The notes beneath the pieces are model-generated. The model worked only from the letters and a program-made list of their open reading frames with translations, did no database searches and was not told the origin of the DNA. From Kineococcus rubinsiae (lineage in GTDB: Bacteria > Actinomycetota > Actinomycetes > Actinomycetales > Kineococcaceae): a stretch of DNA of 64,000 nucleotides. A program made the position numbers and the translations under genes. This document shows, in pieces, positions 17,518-25,279 of the stretch (the stretch's first letter is position 1; every line of letters begins with the position of its first letter). Where the stretch lies: NCBI RefSeq assembly GCF_011839805.1, contig NZ_VWPY01000007.1, positions 62,001-126,000 of the forward strand, read 5' to 3'.

Positions 17518-18486
17518 TCACCCTCCGGCGGCGGCCGTCAGGCGCGCGGCCGTGGCGCGCACGAGGTCGCGCAGGGCCTCGGGACCCTCCACGACGACGG
17601 GGACGCCCAGCCCGGCGAGCAGGCCGGGGACCCAGTCGAGGCGCTCGGCCCGGAACGTGACCCGCACCCACCCGGGGTGCTCGGGCACGGGCTCGACGGT
17701 GACCAGCCCGGCGGGGAACAGCGCCGCGGCCTCCTCCGCGGGGCTGCGCACCCGCAGGGACACCCCGTGCCGCCAGGGGACCCGGGCGAGCGCGGCCGCC
17801 ACCTCCTCGGCGGCGTCCACGCCCGGCGGCGGGTCGAAGCGGCTCGCCAGCACCTCGGCCGCGTCGACGCGGTCCACCCGGAAGGTCCGCACGTCACCGC
17901 CCGCGGGGTCGCCGGCGCTCAGGTACCAGTGCCCGGACCGGGCGACGAGCCCGTGCGGGTGCACCGTGCGCCGGGTGCGCCGGCCGTCGGCGGCGGTGTG
18001 GGTCAGGTCCACCGCCCGCCGCTCGCGCACCGCGTCGGCCAGGGCCAGCAGGACGTCGGTCGGAGCGGCGCCCCCGCGCGCCGGGGGGAGCGCGGCGTCC
18101 GCCGTCGCGAGCAGGCCGTCCAGGCGGTCCTGCAGGGCGACCGGCAGGACCCGCCGCACCTTGGCGACGGCGCTGTCGACGACCCCCGCGGACGCCGCGA
18201 CGACGCCCGCCCGGCGGCCGGCCACCAGCCCCAGCAGGACGGCGAGCGCCTCCTCGCCGGTGAGCATCAGCGGGGGCATCCGGTACCCCGGCTCGAGCCG
18301 GATGCCGCCGTGCGGGCCGCGCACCGAGCGGACGGGGACGTCGAGGTCGCCCAGGTGGGCCACGTAGCGGCGCACGGTCCGCTCGTCGACGCCCAGCCGG
18401 TCGGCGAGCTCCCCGACGGTGCGCGTGCGGGAGCTGGACTGCAGAAGCTCCAGCAGGGCGAGCACGCGGGCGGTCGGGCGGGGCAC
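17518..18486 (-). CDS. HTH-WYL (YafY-type) transcriptional regulator
   Basis: The 322-residue protein (from GTG 18486) has an N-terminal winged helix-turn-helix (TVGELADRLGVDERTVRRYV, about residues 20-45) and a WYL domain centred on the segment RSGHWYLSAGD, then a C-terminal extension. WYL regulators sense small ligands or nucleic acids and often control a divergent gene. Here the divergent gene is a VOC-domain protein that starts 62 bases away, and the gap contains dyad symmetry (CCGGTACCGG) near the likely promoter. Upstream non-ATG starts are possible but would cross the divergent start. Confidence 0.85.
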   Translation of the reverse strand: MPRPTARVLALLELLQSSSRTRTVGELADRLGVDERTVRRYVAHLGDLDVPVRSVRGPHGGIRLEPGYRMPPLMLTGEEALAVLLGLVAGRRAGVVAASAGVVDSAVAKVRRVLPVALQDRLDGLLATADAALPPARGGAAPTDVLLALADAVRERRAVDLTHTAADGRRTRRTVHPHGLVARSGHWYLSAGDPAGGDVRTFRVDRVDAAEVLASRFDPPPGVDAAEEVAAALARVPWRHGVSLRVRSPAEEAAALFPAGLVTVEPVPEHPGWVRVTFRAERLDWVPGLLAGLGVPVVVEGPEALRDLVRATAARLTAAAGG

Positions 18487-18534
18487 GCGGAGGATGCTGT
18501 CACGTACCGGGCGGATCCTGTCCGGTACCGGTCC

Positions 18535-18540
18535 TAGCGT
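18535..18540 (+). promoter_or_regulatory. -10 box TAGCGT of the VOC gene, leaderless; palindrome CCGGTACCGG beside it
   Basis: TAGCGT ends seven bases before ATG 18548 and no ribosome site is present, so a leaderless mRNA is likely. The palindrome CCGGTACCGG immediately upstream (18522-18531) is a candidate operator for the divergent WYL regulator. Confidence 0.5.
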
Positions 18541-18547
18541 CGTGCTC

Positions 18548-18979
18548 ATGTCCAACACCACGTCGTCCACCGTCCCCGTCCCGCGCCTGATGTCGGTGCG
18601 CCTGATCACCGACGACGTCGCCCGCCTCGTCGCCTTCTACGAGCACGTCACCGGCGCCGCCGCGCGGTGGTCGACCCCGGACTTCGCCGAGGTGGCCACC
18701 CCCGTGGGCGCCGTGGCGATCGGCAGCACCCGCACCGTCGCCCTGTTCGGGGAGGGCGCGGCCCGCGCCGCGGACAACCGCTCGGCGATCGTCGAGTTCC
18801 TCGTGGCGGACGTGGACGCCGAGGGTGCGCGCCTGCGCGGCGTGCTGGAGGTCGCCGTCGCGGAGCCGGTCACGATGCCGTGGGGCAACCGCTCGCTGCT
18901 GCTGCGCGACCCCGACGGCAACCTCGTGAACCTGTTCACGCCCGTCACCGCGGAGGCCGTCGCGCGGTTCGGCGGCTGA
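18548..18979 (+). CDS. VOC-family (glyoxalase/bleomycin-resistance-like) protein
   Basis: The 143-residue protein has the paired beta-alpha-beta-beta-beta modules of the VOC superfamily, with LMSVRLITDDVARLVAFYE at the start and the closing signature LLLRDPDGNLVNLF. VOC proteins include metal-dependent isomerases, dioxygenases and drug-sequestering proteins; the reaction is not evident. It is divergent from a WYL regulator and converges on a siderophore-interacting protein gene. A regulator plus VOC pair often responds to a toxic small molecule, but that is inference. Confidence 0.82.
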   Translation: MSNTTSSTVPVPRLMSVRLITDDVARLVAFYEHVTGAAARWSTPDFAEVATPVGAVAIGSTRTVALFGEGAARAADNRSAIVEFLVADVDAEGARLRGVLEVAVAEPVTMPWGNRSLLLRDPDGNLVNLFTPVTAEAVARFGG

Positions 18980-19008
18980 CCCGGGGCCGTCCGGGCGGAC
19001 CGCGCGGG

Positions 19009-19872
19009 TCAGGCGGGGGCGGTCGCGTCGTCCCGCTCGACCGCGGCCTTCCAGTCCGCCTTCTCGGTGCGCCAGCCCTCCTCGGTGCGCCCGCGCCGCC
19101 AGTAGCCCGACGCCGAGGTGAGCTCGCGCGGCACGTGCAGCTCGTTGCGCACGAAGCGCCGCACCAGGCGGACGCTGTCGGCCTCGCCGTGCAGGAAGGC
19201 CTGCGGCACCCCGGCCGGCAGGTCCAGCGCGGCGAGCGCCGCGGCGAGCGCGCCGTCGTCGGCGGTGGGGGAGTGCACCCAGTGCAGGCGCAGGTCCGCG
19301 GGGCTCGTCAGCGGCTGCTGCTCCTGCGGGCCGGCGACCTCGACGACCGCGACGGCCGTGGCCCCGGCGGGCATCGCGGCCAGGGACGCGGCGATGGCGG
19401 GCAGCGCGCTCGCGTCGCCCACGAGCAGGTGCCACGGCGCGTCGGGCGAGGGGGAGTACTCCCCGCCCGGGCCCAGCAGCCAGATCTCGTCGCCGGGCTG
19501 TGCCGAGGCCGCCCACGGGCCCGCGAGGCCCTCGTCGCCGTGGTGGACGAAGTCGATGGTGACCTCCGAGGCCGCGGGGTCGACGGCCCGGACCGTGTAG
19601 GTGCGCTGCGCCGGCCACTCCTCGCGCGGGCGCGTGGCCCGCTCGGCGGCCACGTCGAGCGGCTGCGCGTACGTCACCCCCGGCACGGGGAAGATCAGCT
19701 TGACGTAGGAGTCGGCCTGCGGGGCCGTGAAGTCCGCGAGGTCGTCGCCGCCGAGGACGACCCGCACCACGTGCGGCGTCAGCCGCTCGACCCGCTGGAC
19801 GACGCCGCGCCGCTGCCGGCGCACCGGGGCGTCCGGGTCCGGGGCGGGCTTGCGGCGGAACGGGTTCGGCAC
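19009..19872 (-). CDS. Siderophore-interacting protein (FAD/NAD ferric-siderophore reductase), copy A
   Basis: The 287-residue protein is of the SIP/ViuB family: an N-terminal FAD-binding barrel (RTYTVRAVDPAASEVTIDFV), the FAD-binding HHGDEGLAGPW turn, an NAD-binding domain with LLVGDASALPAIAA, and the C-terminal SGYWRRGRTEEGW box. These cytoplasmic reductases release iron from imported ferric siderophores. It lies 65 bases downstream of a second family member on the same strand, so both are probably driven from the iron-boxed promoter upstream of the second gene. GTG 19872 is chosen because GAGGAG precedes it at a slightly long distance. Confidence 0.9.
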   Translation of the reverse strand: MPNPFRRKPAPDPDAPVRRQRRGVVQRVERLTPHVVRVVLGGDDLADFTAPQADSYVKLIFPVPGVTYAQPLDVAAERATRPREEWPAQRTYTVRAVDPAASEVTIDFVHHGDEGLAGPWAASAQPGDEIWLLGPGGEYSPSPDAPWHLLVGDASALPAIAASLAAMPAGATAVAVVEVAGPQEQQPLTSPADLRLHWVHSPTADDGALAAALAALDLPAGVPQAFLHGEADSVRLVRRFVRNELHVPRELTSASGYWRRGRTEEGWRTEKADWKAAVERDDATAPA

Positions 19873-19937
19873 GGAGGAGCTCCTCGGGGTGGTGCGGTGG
19901 GCGGTGGTCGTCGTGCGCGGGGGCCGGACGGAGGGCG

Positions 19938-20939
19938 TCACTCGCCCTCGCGGCGACCCTCCCGCCAGTAGCCCATGAAGGCCACGGACGCGCGGGGCAC
20001 GCCGACCTCGCTGACCAGGTGGCGGCGCAGCTGCTTCACGACGCCGGCCTCGCCCGCGAGCCAGGCGTACAGGCACTCCGGGCCGCTCGCGACGGCCTGC
20101 TCGGGCACGTCCCACAGCACGCCCTCGTCGGCGCCCGTCTCGTCCTCGGCGGCGGCAGGGGCGGCGGCGGTCTCCTCGTCGACGAGCCGGGCGGCGACCT
20201 CGCGCACGCGCGCCACCAGGCGCTCGCCGTGCGCGTGCGCCCCCTGCGACCGGGCCCGGGGCAGCCACTCGACCGTGAGGTCGGCCGCCGAGCGCACGTC
20301 CAGCACGTCCCCGGCCTCGGGGACCTCGAGCAGGGCCGTGGCGCGGACCCCCGCCGGCAGCTGCTCCAGGACGGCGCACACCGCGGGCACGGCCGTCTCG
20401 TCCGCCGCGAGCAGCAGGGTGCGGGCCTCGGCGGGCGGCGCCCACTCCACGCCCCACATCCGGCCCGTCCCCGGCGCGCTCGGGCCGACCAGCACGACGC
20501 GGTCGCCCGCGCAGGCGCGCGCGGCCCACGCCGACGCCGGGCCCGCGTGACCCTCGGCCACGCCGTGCAGCACGAAGTCGACGTCCAGCTCGCCCAGCTC
20601 GGGGCGCACGGCCCGCACCGTGTAGGTCCGCATGACGGGGCGGTCGGCGTCCGGCAGGGCGCGCCACCAGCCGTACCAGTCTGTCGCCGGGGCCTGCGCG
20701 AGGTCGAAGGCCCCCTGCGGCAGGAGCACCTTGAGCCGCTGGTCGTGGCCGCCGGCGCCGAAGGCCGGCAGCTGCGGCCCACCGAAGGTGACCCGCACGA
20801 AGCTGGTGCCCACGCGGTGCACGCGGCGGACCGCGACGTCGAAGAGCCGGTAGGCGGGGTCGGGCGCGGCGACGCGGACGTCGTCGGTGGCGCGCGTCCT
20901 GTCGGTGGCGCGGGTCCGGACGGCCGTGCTCGCGGCCAT
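19938..20939 (-). CDS. Siderophore-interacting protein, copy B (iron-regulated operon leader)
   Basis: The 333-residue SIP-family flavoprotein has the same order as its neighbour: FAD barrel (RTYTVRAVRPELGELDVDFV), an LHGVAEGHAGPASAW turn, an NAD site with LLLAADETAVPAVCA, and the closing MGYWREGRREGE. It carries an acidic insert (AAAEDETGADEG) in the C-terminal half that copy A lacks. ATG 20939 has a strong GAGGGGG ribosome site. The gap upstream contains an IdeR/DtxR-type iron box, so expression should rise when iron is scarce. Two different SIPs in tandem may serve different siderophore types. Confidence 0.9.
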   Translation of the reverse strand: MAASTAVRTRATDRTRATDDVRVAAPDPAYRLFDVAVRRVHRVGTSFVRVTFGGPQLPAFGAGGHDQRLKVLLPQGAFDLAQAPATDWYGWWRALPDADRPVMRTYTVRAVRPELGELDVDFVLHGVAEGHAGPASAWAARACAGDRVVLVGPSAPGTGRMWGVEWAPPAEARTLLLAADETAVPAVCAVLEQLPAGVRATALLEVPEAGDVLDVRSAADLTVEWLPRARSQGAHAHGERLVARVREVAARLVDEETAAAPAAAEDETGADEGVLWDVPEQAVASGPECLYAWLAGEAGVVKQLRRHLVSEVGVPRASVAFMGYWREGRREGE

Positions 20940-20960
20940 GGCCGCCCCCTCTCGTCGTGG

Positions 20961-20979
20961 TGAGGCCAGGCTAACCTGC
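20961..20979 (-). promoter_or_regulatory. IdeR/DtxR-type iron box
   Basis: TGAGGCCAGGCTAACCTGC matches 14 of 19 positions of the actinobacterial iron-box consensus TTAGGTTAGGCTAACCTAA, including the whole right half AGGCTAACCT. It lies 21 bases upstream of the siderophore-interacting protein start, where an Fe(II)-loaded repressor would block transcription. Confidence 0.75.
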
Positions 20980-21082
20980 CCTCCGGCCGTCCGGGGGCCG
21001 GGTGTCGTGCGCGTCACTCCCGCCGCCGCGTCGCCACTGGTCACGGGCCCGGCCTGGCCGCAGAGTGGGGAGGGTGCTCCCG

Positions 21083-22021
21083 ATGCTCGCGACCCCCGCG
21101 CCCGCGGCCGGGGTGCCCCGCGACGGGGCGCTGTGGGCCTACGAGGTCAAGTGGGACGGCATGCGCGTGCTGGCCGACGTCCACGAGGGCACCGTCGTGC
21201 TCACCTCCCGCACGGGCCGCGACGTCACCGCGACCTTCCCCGAGTTCGCGGCCCTGGCCGAGGCCCACGCCGACGTCCTGCTCGACGGCGAGGTCGTCGC
21301 CCTCGCCGACGGCGTCCCGTCCTTCGCGGCGCTCGCCGACCGCATGCACGTGCGCGACGCCCGGCAGGCGGCGCTCGCGGCCCGCCGCACCCCGGTGACC
21401 CTCATCGCCTTCGACGTCCTGCGCCTGTACGGCGTCGCGCTGGTCGACCGCTCGTGGCAGGAGCGCCGGGAGTCCCTGGACCGGCTGACCTCGGGCGGCG
21501 GGGCCTGGCAGGTCTCGCCCGTCTACCCCGACGCGGACGTGCTGCTCACCGCCACGCAGGAGCAGGGCCTGGAGGGGGTCGTGGCCAAGCGCCGCGACGC
21601 GCTCTACCAGCCGGGGCGCCGCAGCGCGGACTGGGTCAAGCACGCGCACCGGATGCTGCAGTCGTGCGTCGTCGTCGGCTGGCGCGGGGTCGAGGGCCGC
21701 GGCACGCAGGACGCCGACCGGATCGGCGCGCTGCTCCTGGCCGTGCCCCGCGCCGACGGGAGCCTGCGCTTCGCGGGCCGTGCGGGCAGCGGCCTGGGCG
21801 CGGCGATGGAGAAGGACCTGCGGGCCGCGCTGCGCGGCTCCGACGTCGAGCGTCCCGTGGTCGAGATGCCGCGCGTCGACGCCGCCGGGGCCCGGTTCGT
21901 GGCCCCCACGACCGTCGTGGAGGTGCGCCACCTGGGCCGCACGCCCGGCGGACGCCTGCGCCACCCGGTCCTGCGCGGCGTGCGCAGCGACCTGCGACCC
22001 GACGACGTCCGGGAGGAGTGA
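21083..22021 (+). CDS. ligD: ATP-dependent DNA ligase, LigD ligase-domain protein
   Basis: The 312-residue protein is a free-standing LigD-type ligase domain. Motif I is YEVKWDG, with Lys as the AMP-accepting nucleophile; motif III lies in LIAFDVLRLYG, motif IV in EGVVAKRR and motif V in DWVKHAHR; an OB-fold follows. It seals breaks in Ku-dependent non-homologous end joining. ATG 21083 has a GGGGAGG site nine bases upstream. GTG 21074 or 21065 would restore the family's usual PMLA start and remain possible. It is followed after three bases by the polymerase-domain gene. Confidence 0.9.
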   Translation: MLATPAPAAGVPRDGALWAYEVKWDGMRVLADVHEGTVVLTSRTGRDVTATFPEFAALAEAHADVLLDGEVVALADGVPSFAALADRMHVRDARQAALAARRTPVTLIAFDVLRLYGVALVDRSWQERRESLDRLTSGGGAWQVSPVYPDADVLLTATQEQGLEGVVAKRRDALYQPGRRSADWVKHAHRMLQSCVVVGWRGVEGRGTQDADRIGALLLAVPRADGSLRFAGRAGSGLGAAMEKDLRAALRGSDVERPVVEMPRVDAAGARFVAPTTVVEVRHLGRTPGGRLRHPVLRGVRSDLRPDDVREE

Positions 22022-22024
22022 GCC

Positions 22025-22951
22025 GTGGTCTCCGCCGAGGAGCAGGTGGTCGACGTGGAGGGACGTCGCCTCGTGCTGCGCCGCCTCGAGAAGGTGCTGT
22101 ACCCGGCGACGGGCACGACGAAGGCCGAGGTGATCGGCTACGTCCAGGCCGTCGCCCCGGCCCTGCTGGCCCAGCTGCGGCAGCGGCCCGTGACCCGCAA
22201 GCGCTGGGTCGACGGGGTCCGCGGGCCCACGTTCTTCGAGAAGAACGTGCCGCGCGGGGTGCCGGACTGGGTGCGCACCGTGGAGGTCGACTCGCCCGGC
22301 AGCACGAAGAAGCGCGAGACCGTCGTGTACCCGCTCGTCGACGACCTCGCGGGCCTGGTGTGGCTGGTCAACCTCGCGGCGCTGGAGCTGCACGTCCCGC
22401 AGTGGTCGGTGACCGACGGCGGCGACGTCCTCCCGCCCGACCGGCTGGTGGTCGACCTCGACCCGGGCGAGGGCGCGGGCCTGCCCGAGTGCGCGGAGGT
22501 CGCGCACCTGGTGCGCGAGCGGATGGCCGAGGACGGCTTCACCTGCCACCCCGTGACGTCGGGCAGCAAGGGCATGCAGCTGTACGCCCGCCTCGCGGGC
22601 GACCAGGACGGCGAGCTGGTGCGCCAGTACGCCAAGCGGCTCGCCGAGGAGCTGGAGGCCCGCCACCCCGCGCTCGTCGTGAGCCGGATGACGAAGGTCC
22701 TGCGCGGCGGGAAGGTGCTCCTGGACTGGAGCCAGAACAACACCGCCAAGACGACCATCGCGCCGTACTCACCGCGGGGGCGGGAGAACCCCTGCGCCGC
22801 GGCGCCCCGCACGTGGGACGAGCTCGACGACCCGGGCTCGCTGCGGCAGCTGTCCCTCGTGGACGTCGCGGAGCGCTACGCCGACGAGGGCGACCTGCTC
22901 ACCGACCTCGCGGCCGGCTCCACCCCGGGCCCGCAGGTTCCGGAGACCTGA
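22025..22951 (+). CDS. LigD polymerase/primase-domain protein (NHEJ)
   Basis: The 308-residue protein is the archaeo-eukaryotic-primase-like polymerase of NHEJ. It shows the catalytic DLDPGEG (Asp-x-Asp), a nucleotide-binding segment TSGSKGMQLYARL and the C-terminal signature SQNNTAKTTIAPYSPRGR. It fills in or adds ribonucleotides at broken ends before ligation. A GGGAGGAG site precedes GTG 22025, three bases after the ligase gene, so the two act as one split LigD. No 3'-phosphoesterase (nuclease) domain is found in either gene. Confidence 0.9.
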   Translation: MVSAEEQVVDVEGRRLVLRRLEKVLYPATGTTKAEVIGYVQAVAPALLAQLRQRPVTRKRWVDGVRGPTFFEKNVPRGVPDWVRTVEVDSPGSTKKRETVVYPLVDDLAGLVWLVNLAALELHVPQWSVTDGGDVLPPDRLVVDLDPGEGAGLPECAEVAHLVRERMAEDGFTCHPVTSGSKGMQLYARLAGDQDGELVRQYAKRLAEELEARHPALVVSRMTKVLRGGKVLLDWSQNNTAKTTIAPYSPRGRENPCAAAPRTWDELDDPGSLRQLSLVDVAERYADEGDLLTDLAAGSTPGPQVPET

Positions 22952-22956
22952 CGCCA

Positions 22957-22991
22957 CCGTGATCATGCAGGTGATCCCTGCATGATCACGG
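22957..22991. repeat. 35-bp perfect palindrome, copy A
   Basis: Arms CCGTGATCATGCAGG (22957-22971) and its exact reverse complement (22977-22991) enclose five bases. It begins five bases after the stop of the LigD polymerase gene. Near-identical palindromes occur at 23591-23625 and 30339-30373. Likely roles are a terminator or a REP-like element. Confidence 0.9.
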
Positions 22992-23035
22992 AGGGGTGGG
23001 GTCAGAGGCGCCTGTCCGTGCGGCACGCTGCGGGG

Positions 23036-23596
23036 GTGTCCTCGCGTGAGCTGACCTGGTGCACCGCCCCGCAGGACGTCTCCGCGGCCCTGCACGGGGA
23101 TGTGCTGCGGTGCTGGGTGGAGGTCAGCAACGCGGGTGGAGCGGTGGGCTTCCCGGATCTCCCCGTGAGGGCAGCCGACGTCGAGCCGACGCTCGACGCG
23201 CTCGTCGCCGGTCTCTCCCCGCAGCACGTCGGTCTGCTCACGGCGCACGTGGACGGCGAGCTCGCCGGCTGGCTCGCCCTGACCCGGCCCCGCAGCCGGA
23301 TCGCAGGTCACTGGGGCAGCGTCACCCGGGTGCAGACCGCGCCGGCCTTCCGTGGGACGGGGGTCGGCACCCTCCTCATGACCGAGGTGGCCCGCTGCGC
23401 TGCAGACGACTGGGGGCTGGACCACCTCGTGCTGACGGTGCGCGGCGGCACCGGGACCGAGCGGTTCTACGAGCGGCTCGGCTGGCGCGAGCACGGCCGG
23501 CACCCCCGCGCGCTGCGCCTCGGCCCGGACGACCTGCGCGACGAAATCCAGCTCTGGCTGCCACTCAGCGGTGACGGACCCTCGTCCCCACCGTGA
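23036..23596 (+). CDS. GNAT-family N-acetyltransferase in a palindrome-flanked segment
   Basis: The protein (186 residues from GTG 23036; the open frame reaches back into palindrome A) has the GNAT acetyl-CoA signature TAPAFRGTGVGTLLM (the R/Q-x-x-G-x-G/A pattern) and a closing GTERFYERLGWREHGRHPRA. The substrate is unknown. Its stop codon lies inside palindrome B, while palindrome A lies just before the gene, so the gene is bracketed by two copies of the same element. No good ribosome site marks the start; GTG 23018 is an alternative. Confidence 0.82.
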   Translation: MSSRELTWCTAPQDVSAALHGDVLRCWVEVSNAGGAVGFPDLPVRAADVEPTLDALVAGLSPQHVGLLTAHVDGELAGWLALTRPRSRIAGHWGSVTRVQTAPAFRGTGVGTLLMTEVARCAADDWGLDHLVLTVRGGTGTERFYERLGWREHGRHPRALRLGPDDLRDEIQLWLPLSGDGPSSPP

Positions 23597-23625
23597 TCAT
23601 GCAGGTAATCCCTGCATGATCACGG
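23591..23625. repeat. 35-bp perfect palindrome, copy B
   Basis: The arms are identical to copy A (23591-23605 and 23611-23625) with loop TAATC. The TGA of the acetyltransferase gene is at 23594-23596, inside the left arm. It lies 14 bases from the stop of the converging membrane-protein gene, so it could terminate both transcripts. Confidence 0.9.
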
Positions 23626-23639
23626 AGCGGGTGAGGGGC

Positions 23640-24092
23640 TCAGAAGACGCCGTACTGCTTGACGTGCATGGCCTTGGCGCGCACGGAGCCGAGCAGCAGG
23701 AGGATGCCGAGGAAGAGGTGGAAGTAGTTGCTGGCCTCGTTGACGGGCAGCGGCGGCGACGGGTTGACGACCAGGCCGGCCCCGCCGATCGCGACGATGA
23801 TCAGCAGGTTCCCGGTGAGCACGACGGCCTTGTGGCCCTGGCGCGGCGACGTCGAGAAGGCGATGCAGCACGCACCCGCGGTCAAGTACACCGCGGCGGC
23901 GACGATCGACGTCGTGAACAGCCCGAAGAGCTGCGCCTCGGAGGAGTAGAAGCCCATCCCCGAGTAGTTCGTCGTGACGCCGGGGACCAGGCTCAGGACG
24001 CCGAGGAGGCCCAGGAACCCCCCCACGCCGCGGGCGTACTTCGTGATGGGCCCGTTGGTGGTCGAGGCCCCTTCGATCGCGAGCGTGCTCAT
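23640..24092 (-). CDS. DUF4383-like four-helix membrane protein
   Basis: The 150-residue protein has four hydrophobic segments. The first contains [17 protein letters not shown], and the last contains [16 protein letters not shown], which resembles the histidine-containing closing helix of DUF4383 proteins. The function of this actinobacterial family is unknown. ATG 24092 is chosen because GGAAAG lies nine bases upstream; the ATG at 24101 would have no spacing. The gene stands alone, converging with the acetyltransferase gene across palindrome B. Confidence 0.7.
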   Translation of the reverse strand: MSTLAIEGASTTNGPITKYARGVGGFLGLLGVLSLVPGVTTNYSGMGFYSSEAQLFGLFTTSIVAAAVYLTAGACCIAFSTSPRQGHKAVVLTGNLLIIVAIGGAGLVVNPSPPLPVNEASNYFHLFLGILLLLGSVRAKAMHVKQYGVF

Positions 24093-24144
24093 GCGCGGCA
24101 TCTTTCCAGAGACCGCCCGCCGGGGCGCTCCCGTGCGGCGCAGG

Positions 24145-25233
24145 TCACCGGGGCAGCAGCCGGTGGGACTCCTCCGGGGGCACGCCCTGGGCCTGCAGCA
24201 GGTCCACGACCGCCGAGCGCAGCTGGGCCACGACCACCGTCGCGGACAGCGACGTCGCGCCGAGCGTGTGCGGCCCGAGCTGCACCGCCAGCTCCTGCAG
24301 CGCCCCCACCGCGGGCGGGACGCTCTCGCCCGGGTAGGCCGGCTCGCCCAGCGTGCGGATCGCGGCGGCCAGCTCCTCGAAGGCGCCCGCGAGCGCCGGC
24401 GGGAGCTGCTCCCCGTACTCCAGGGCGGTGCCGACCCGGCGGATCGCGACGCGCAGGTTGCGGGTCGCGCGGTCCATCCCGTCGAGCAGGTCGTGCTGCT
24501 GGACGAGCTCGGGGCGGCCCCGGCGCCGCAGGGGCGAGAGCCGGTGCACCTCCTCGCCCGCGGCGACCGACGTGGCCCAGCCGTCGAGCTTCGGCTGCGT
24601 GCCGCGCGCCGTGGCCAGGGCGGCCTCGGCGACGCCCGCGTCGGAGGAGCGCACCGCGCGCGCCGCGTCCTCCAGCAGGTCCGCGAGGTGCGCGGCGTAG
24701 GACATGGCCCGGCCGCGGACGTCCTGGCGGGGGTCGGCCGGCAGGACCAGGGCGATGGCCAGCGCGACCGCCACGCCCGTCATGGCGTCCAGCCACCGGC
24801 CCGTGCCGCCGCCCTGCGCCGGGGGCAGCGCCAGGATGAACACCGACTGCAGCGCGGCCTGGTTGACGATGAGGTTGCCGCCGTCGAGGAAGCGCGCGAT
24901 CGCCATCGTGACGACCACGATGACCGCGATCTGCCACGGGCCGTGCCCGATGACGCGGGCGATGAGGGTGCCCAGGAGCACGCCGAGGGAGACGCCCACG
25001 CCGAGCTCGCCGACGCGGCGCAGCCGCTGGTTGTTGGACACCCCGAGGCAGACGACGACGGCGACGCACGCGAAGACGGGGTACGGCTGGCCCCACAGGG
25101 CGACCGCGAGGACCCACGCGAGACCCGCGCCGAGACCGCACTGCAGGATCTGCCACCACGAGCCCTTCCAGCGCTGCGTCCCGGCGCGCAGCCGGCGACG
25201 CACCGCCAGGGGGAGGGGGACGCTGCGGGGCAC
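24145..25233 (-). CDS. FUSC/aromatic-acid-exporter-family membrane protein
   Basis: The 362-residue protein has an N-terminal block of about five to six helices (residues 15-165, including [15 protein letters not shown] and [15 protein letters not shown]) and a soluble helical C-terminal half. This fits the FUSC-like/ArAE group thought to export aromatic acids or phenolics. GTG 25233 has an AGAGGA site eight bases upstream. It diverges from purD with a 46-base gap. No partner membrane-fusion gene is present, which is normal for Gram-positive members. The substrate is unknown. Confidence 0.8.
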   Translation of the reverse strand: MPRSVPLPLAVRRRLRAGTQRWKGSWWQILQCGLGAGLAWVLAVALWGQPYPVFACVAVVVCLGVSNNQRLRRVGELGVGVSLGVLLGTLIARVIGHGPWQIAVIVVVTMAIARFLDGGNLIVNQAALQSVFILALPPAQGGGTGRWLDAMTGVAVALAIALVLPADPRQDVRGRAMSYAAHLADLLEDAARAVRSSDAGVAEAALATARGTQPKLDGWATSVAAGEEVHRLSPLRRRGRPELVQQHDLLDGMDRATRNLRVAIRRVGTALEYGEQLPPALAGAFEELAAAIRTLGEPAYPGESVPPAVGALQELAVQLGPHTLGATSLSATVVVAQLRSAVVDLLQAQGVPPEESHRLLPR

Positions 25234-25265
25234 GTCGGTGATCCTCTCGCACCACCGCCAGGCCC

Positions 25266-25271
25266 TAGGCT
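25266..25271 (+). promoter_or_regulatory. -10 box TAGGCT of purD, probable leaderless start
   Basis: TAGGCT ends eight bases before GTG 25280 with no ribosome site between, pointing to a leaderless or near-leaderless purD mRNA. Confidence 0.5.
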
Positions 25272-25279
25272 CCCTCGAC

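Noticed and set aside
22982-23035. Acetyltransferase start inside palindrome A (ATG 22982)
   Set aside because: The ATG is part of the palindrome arm and adds residues that do not fit a GNAT start; a GTG at 23036 or 23018 is more plausible, though unproven.
22957-23625. Palindromes as CRISPR repeats or phage attachment sites
   Set aside because: Copies are not regularly spaced, there are no spacers or cas genes, and no integrase or tRNA gene is nearby.
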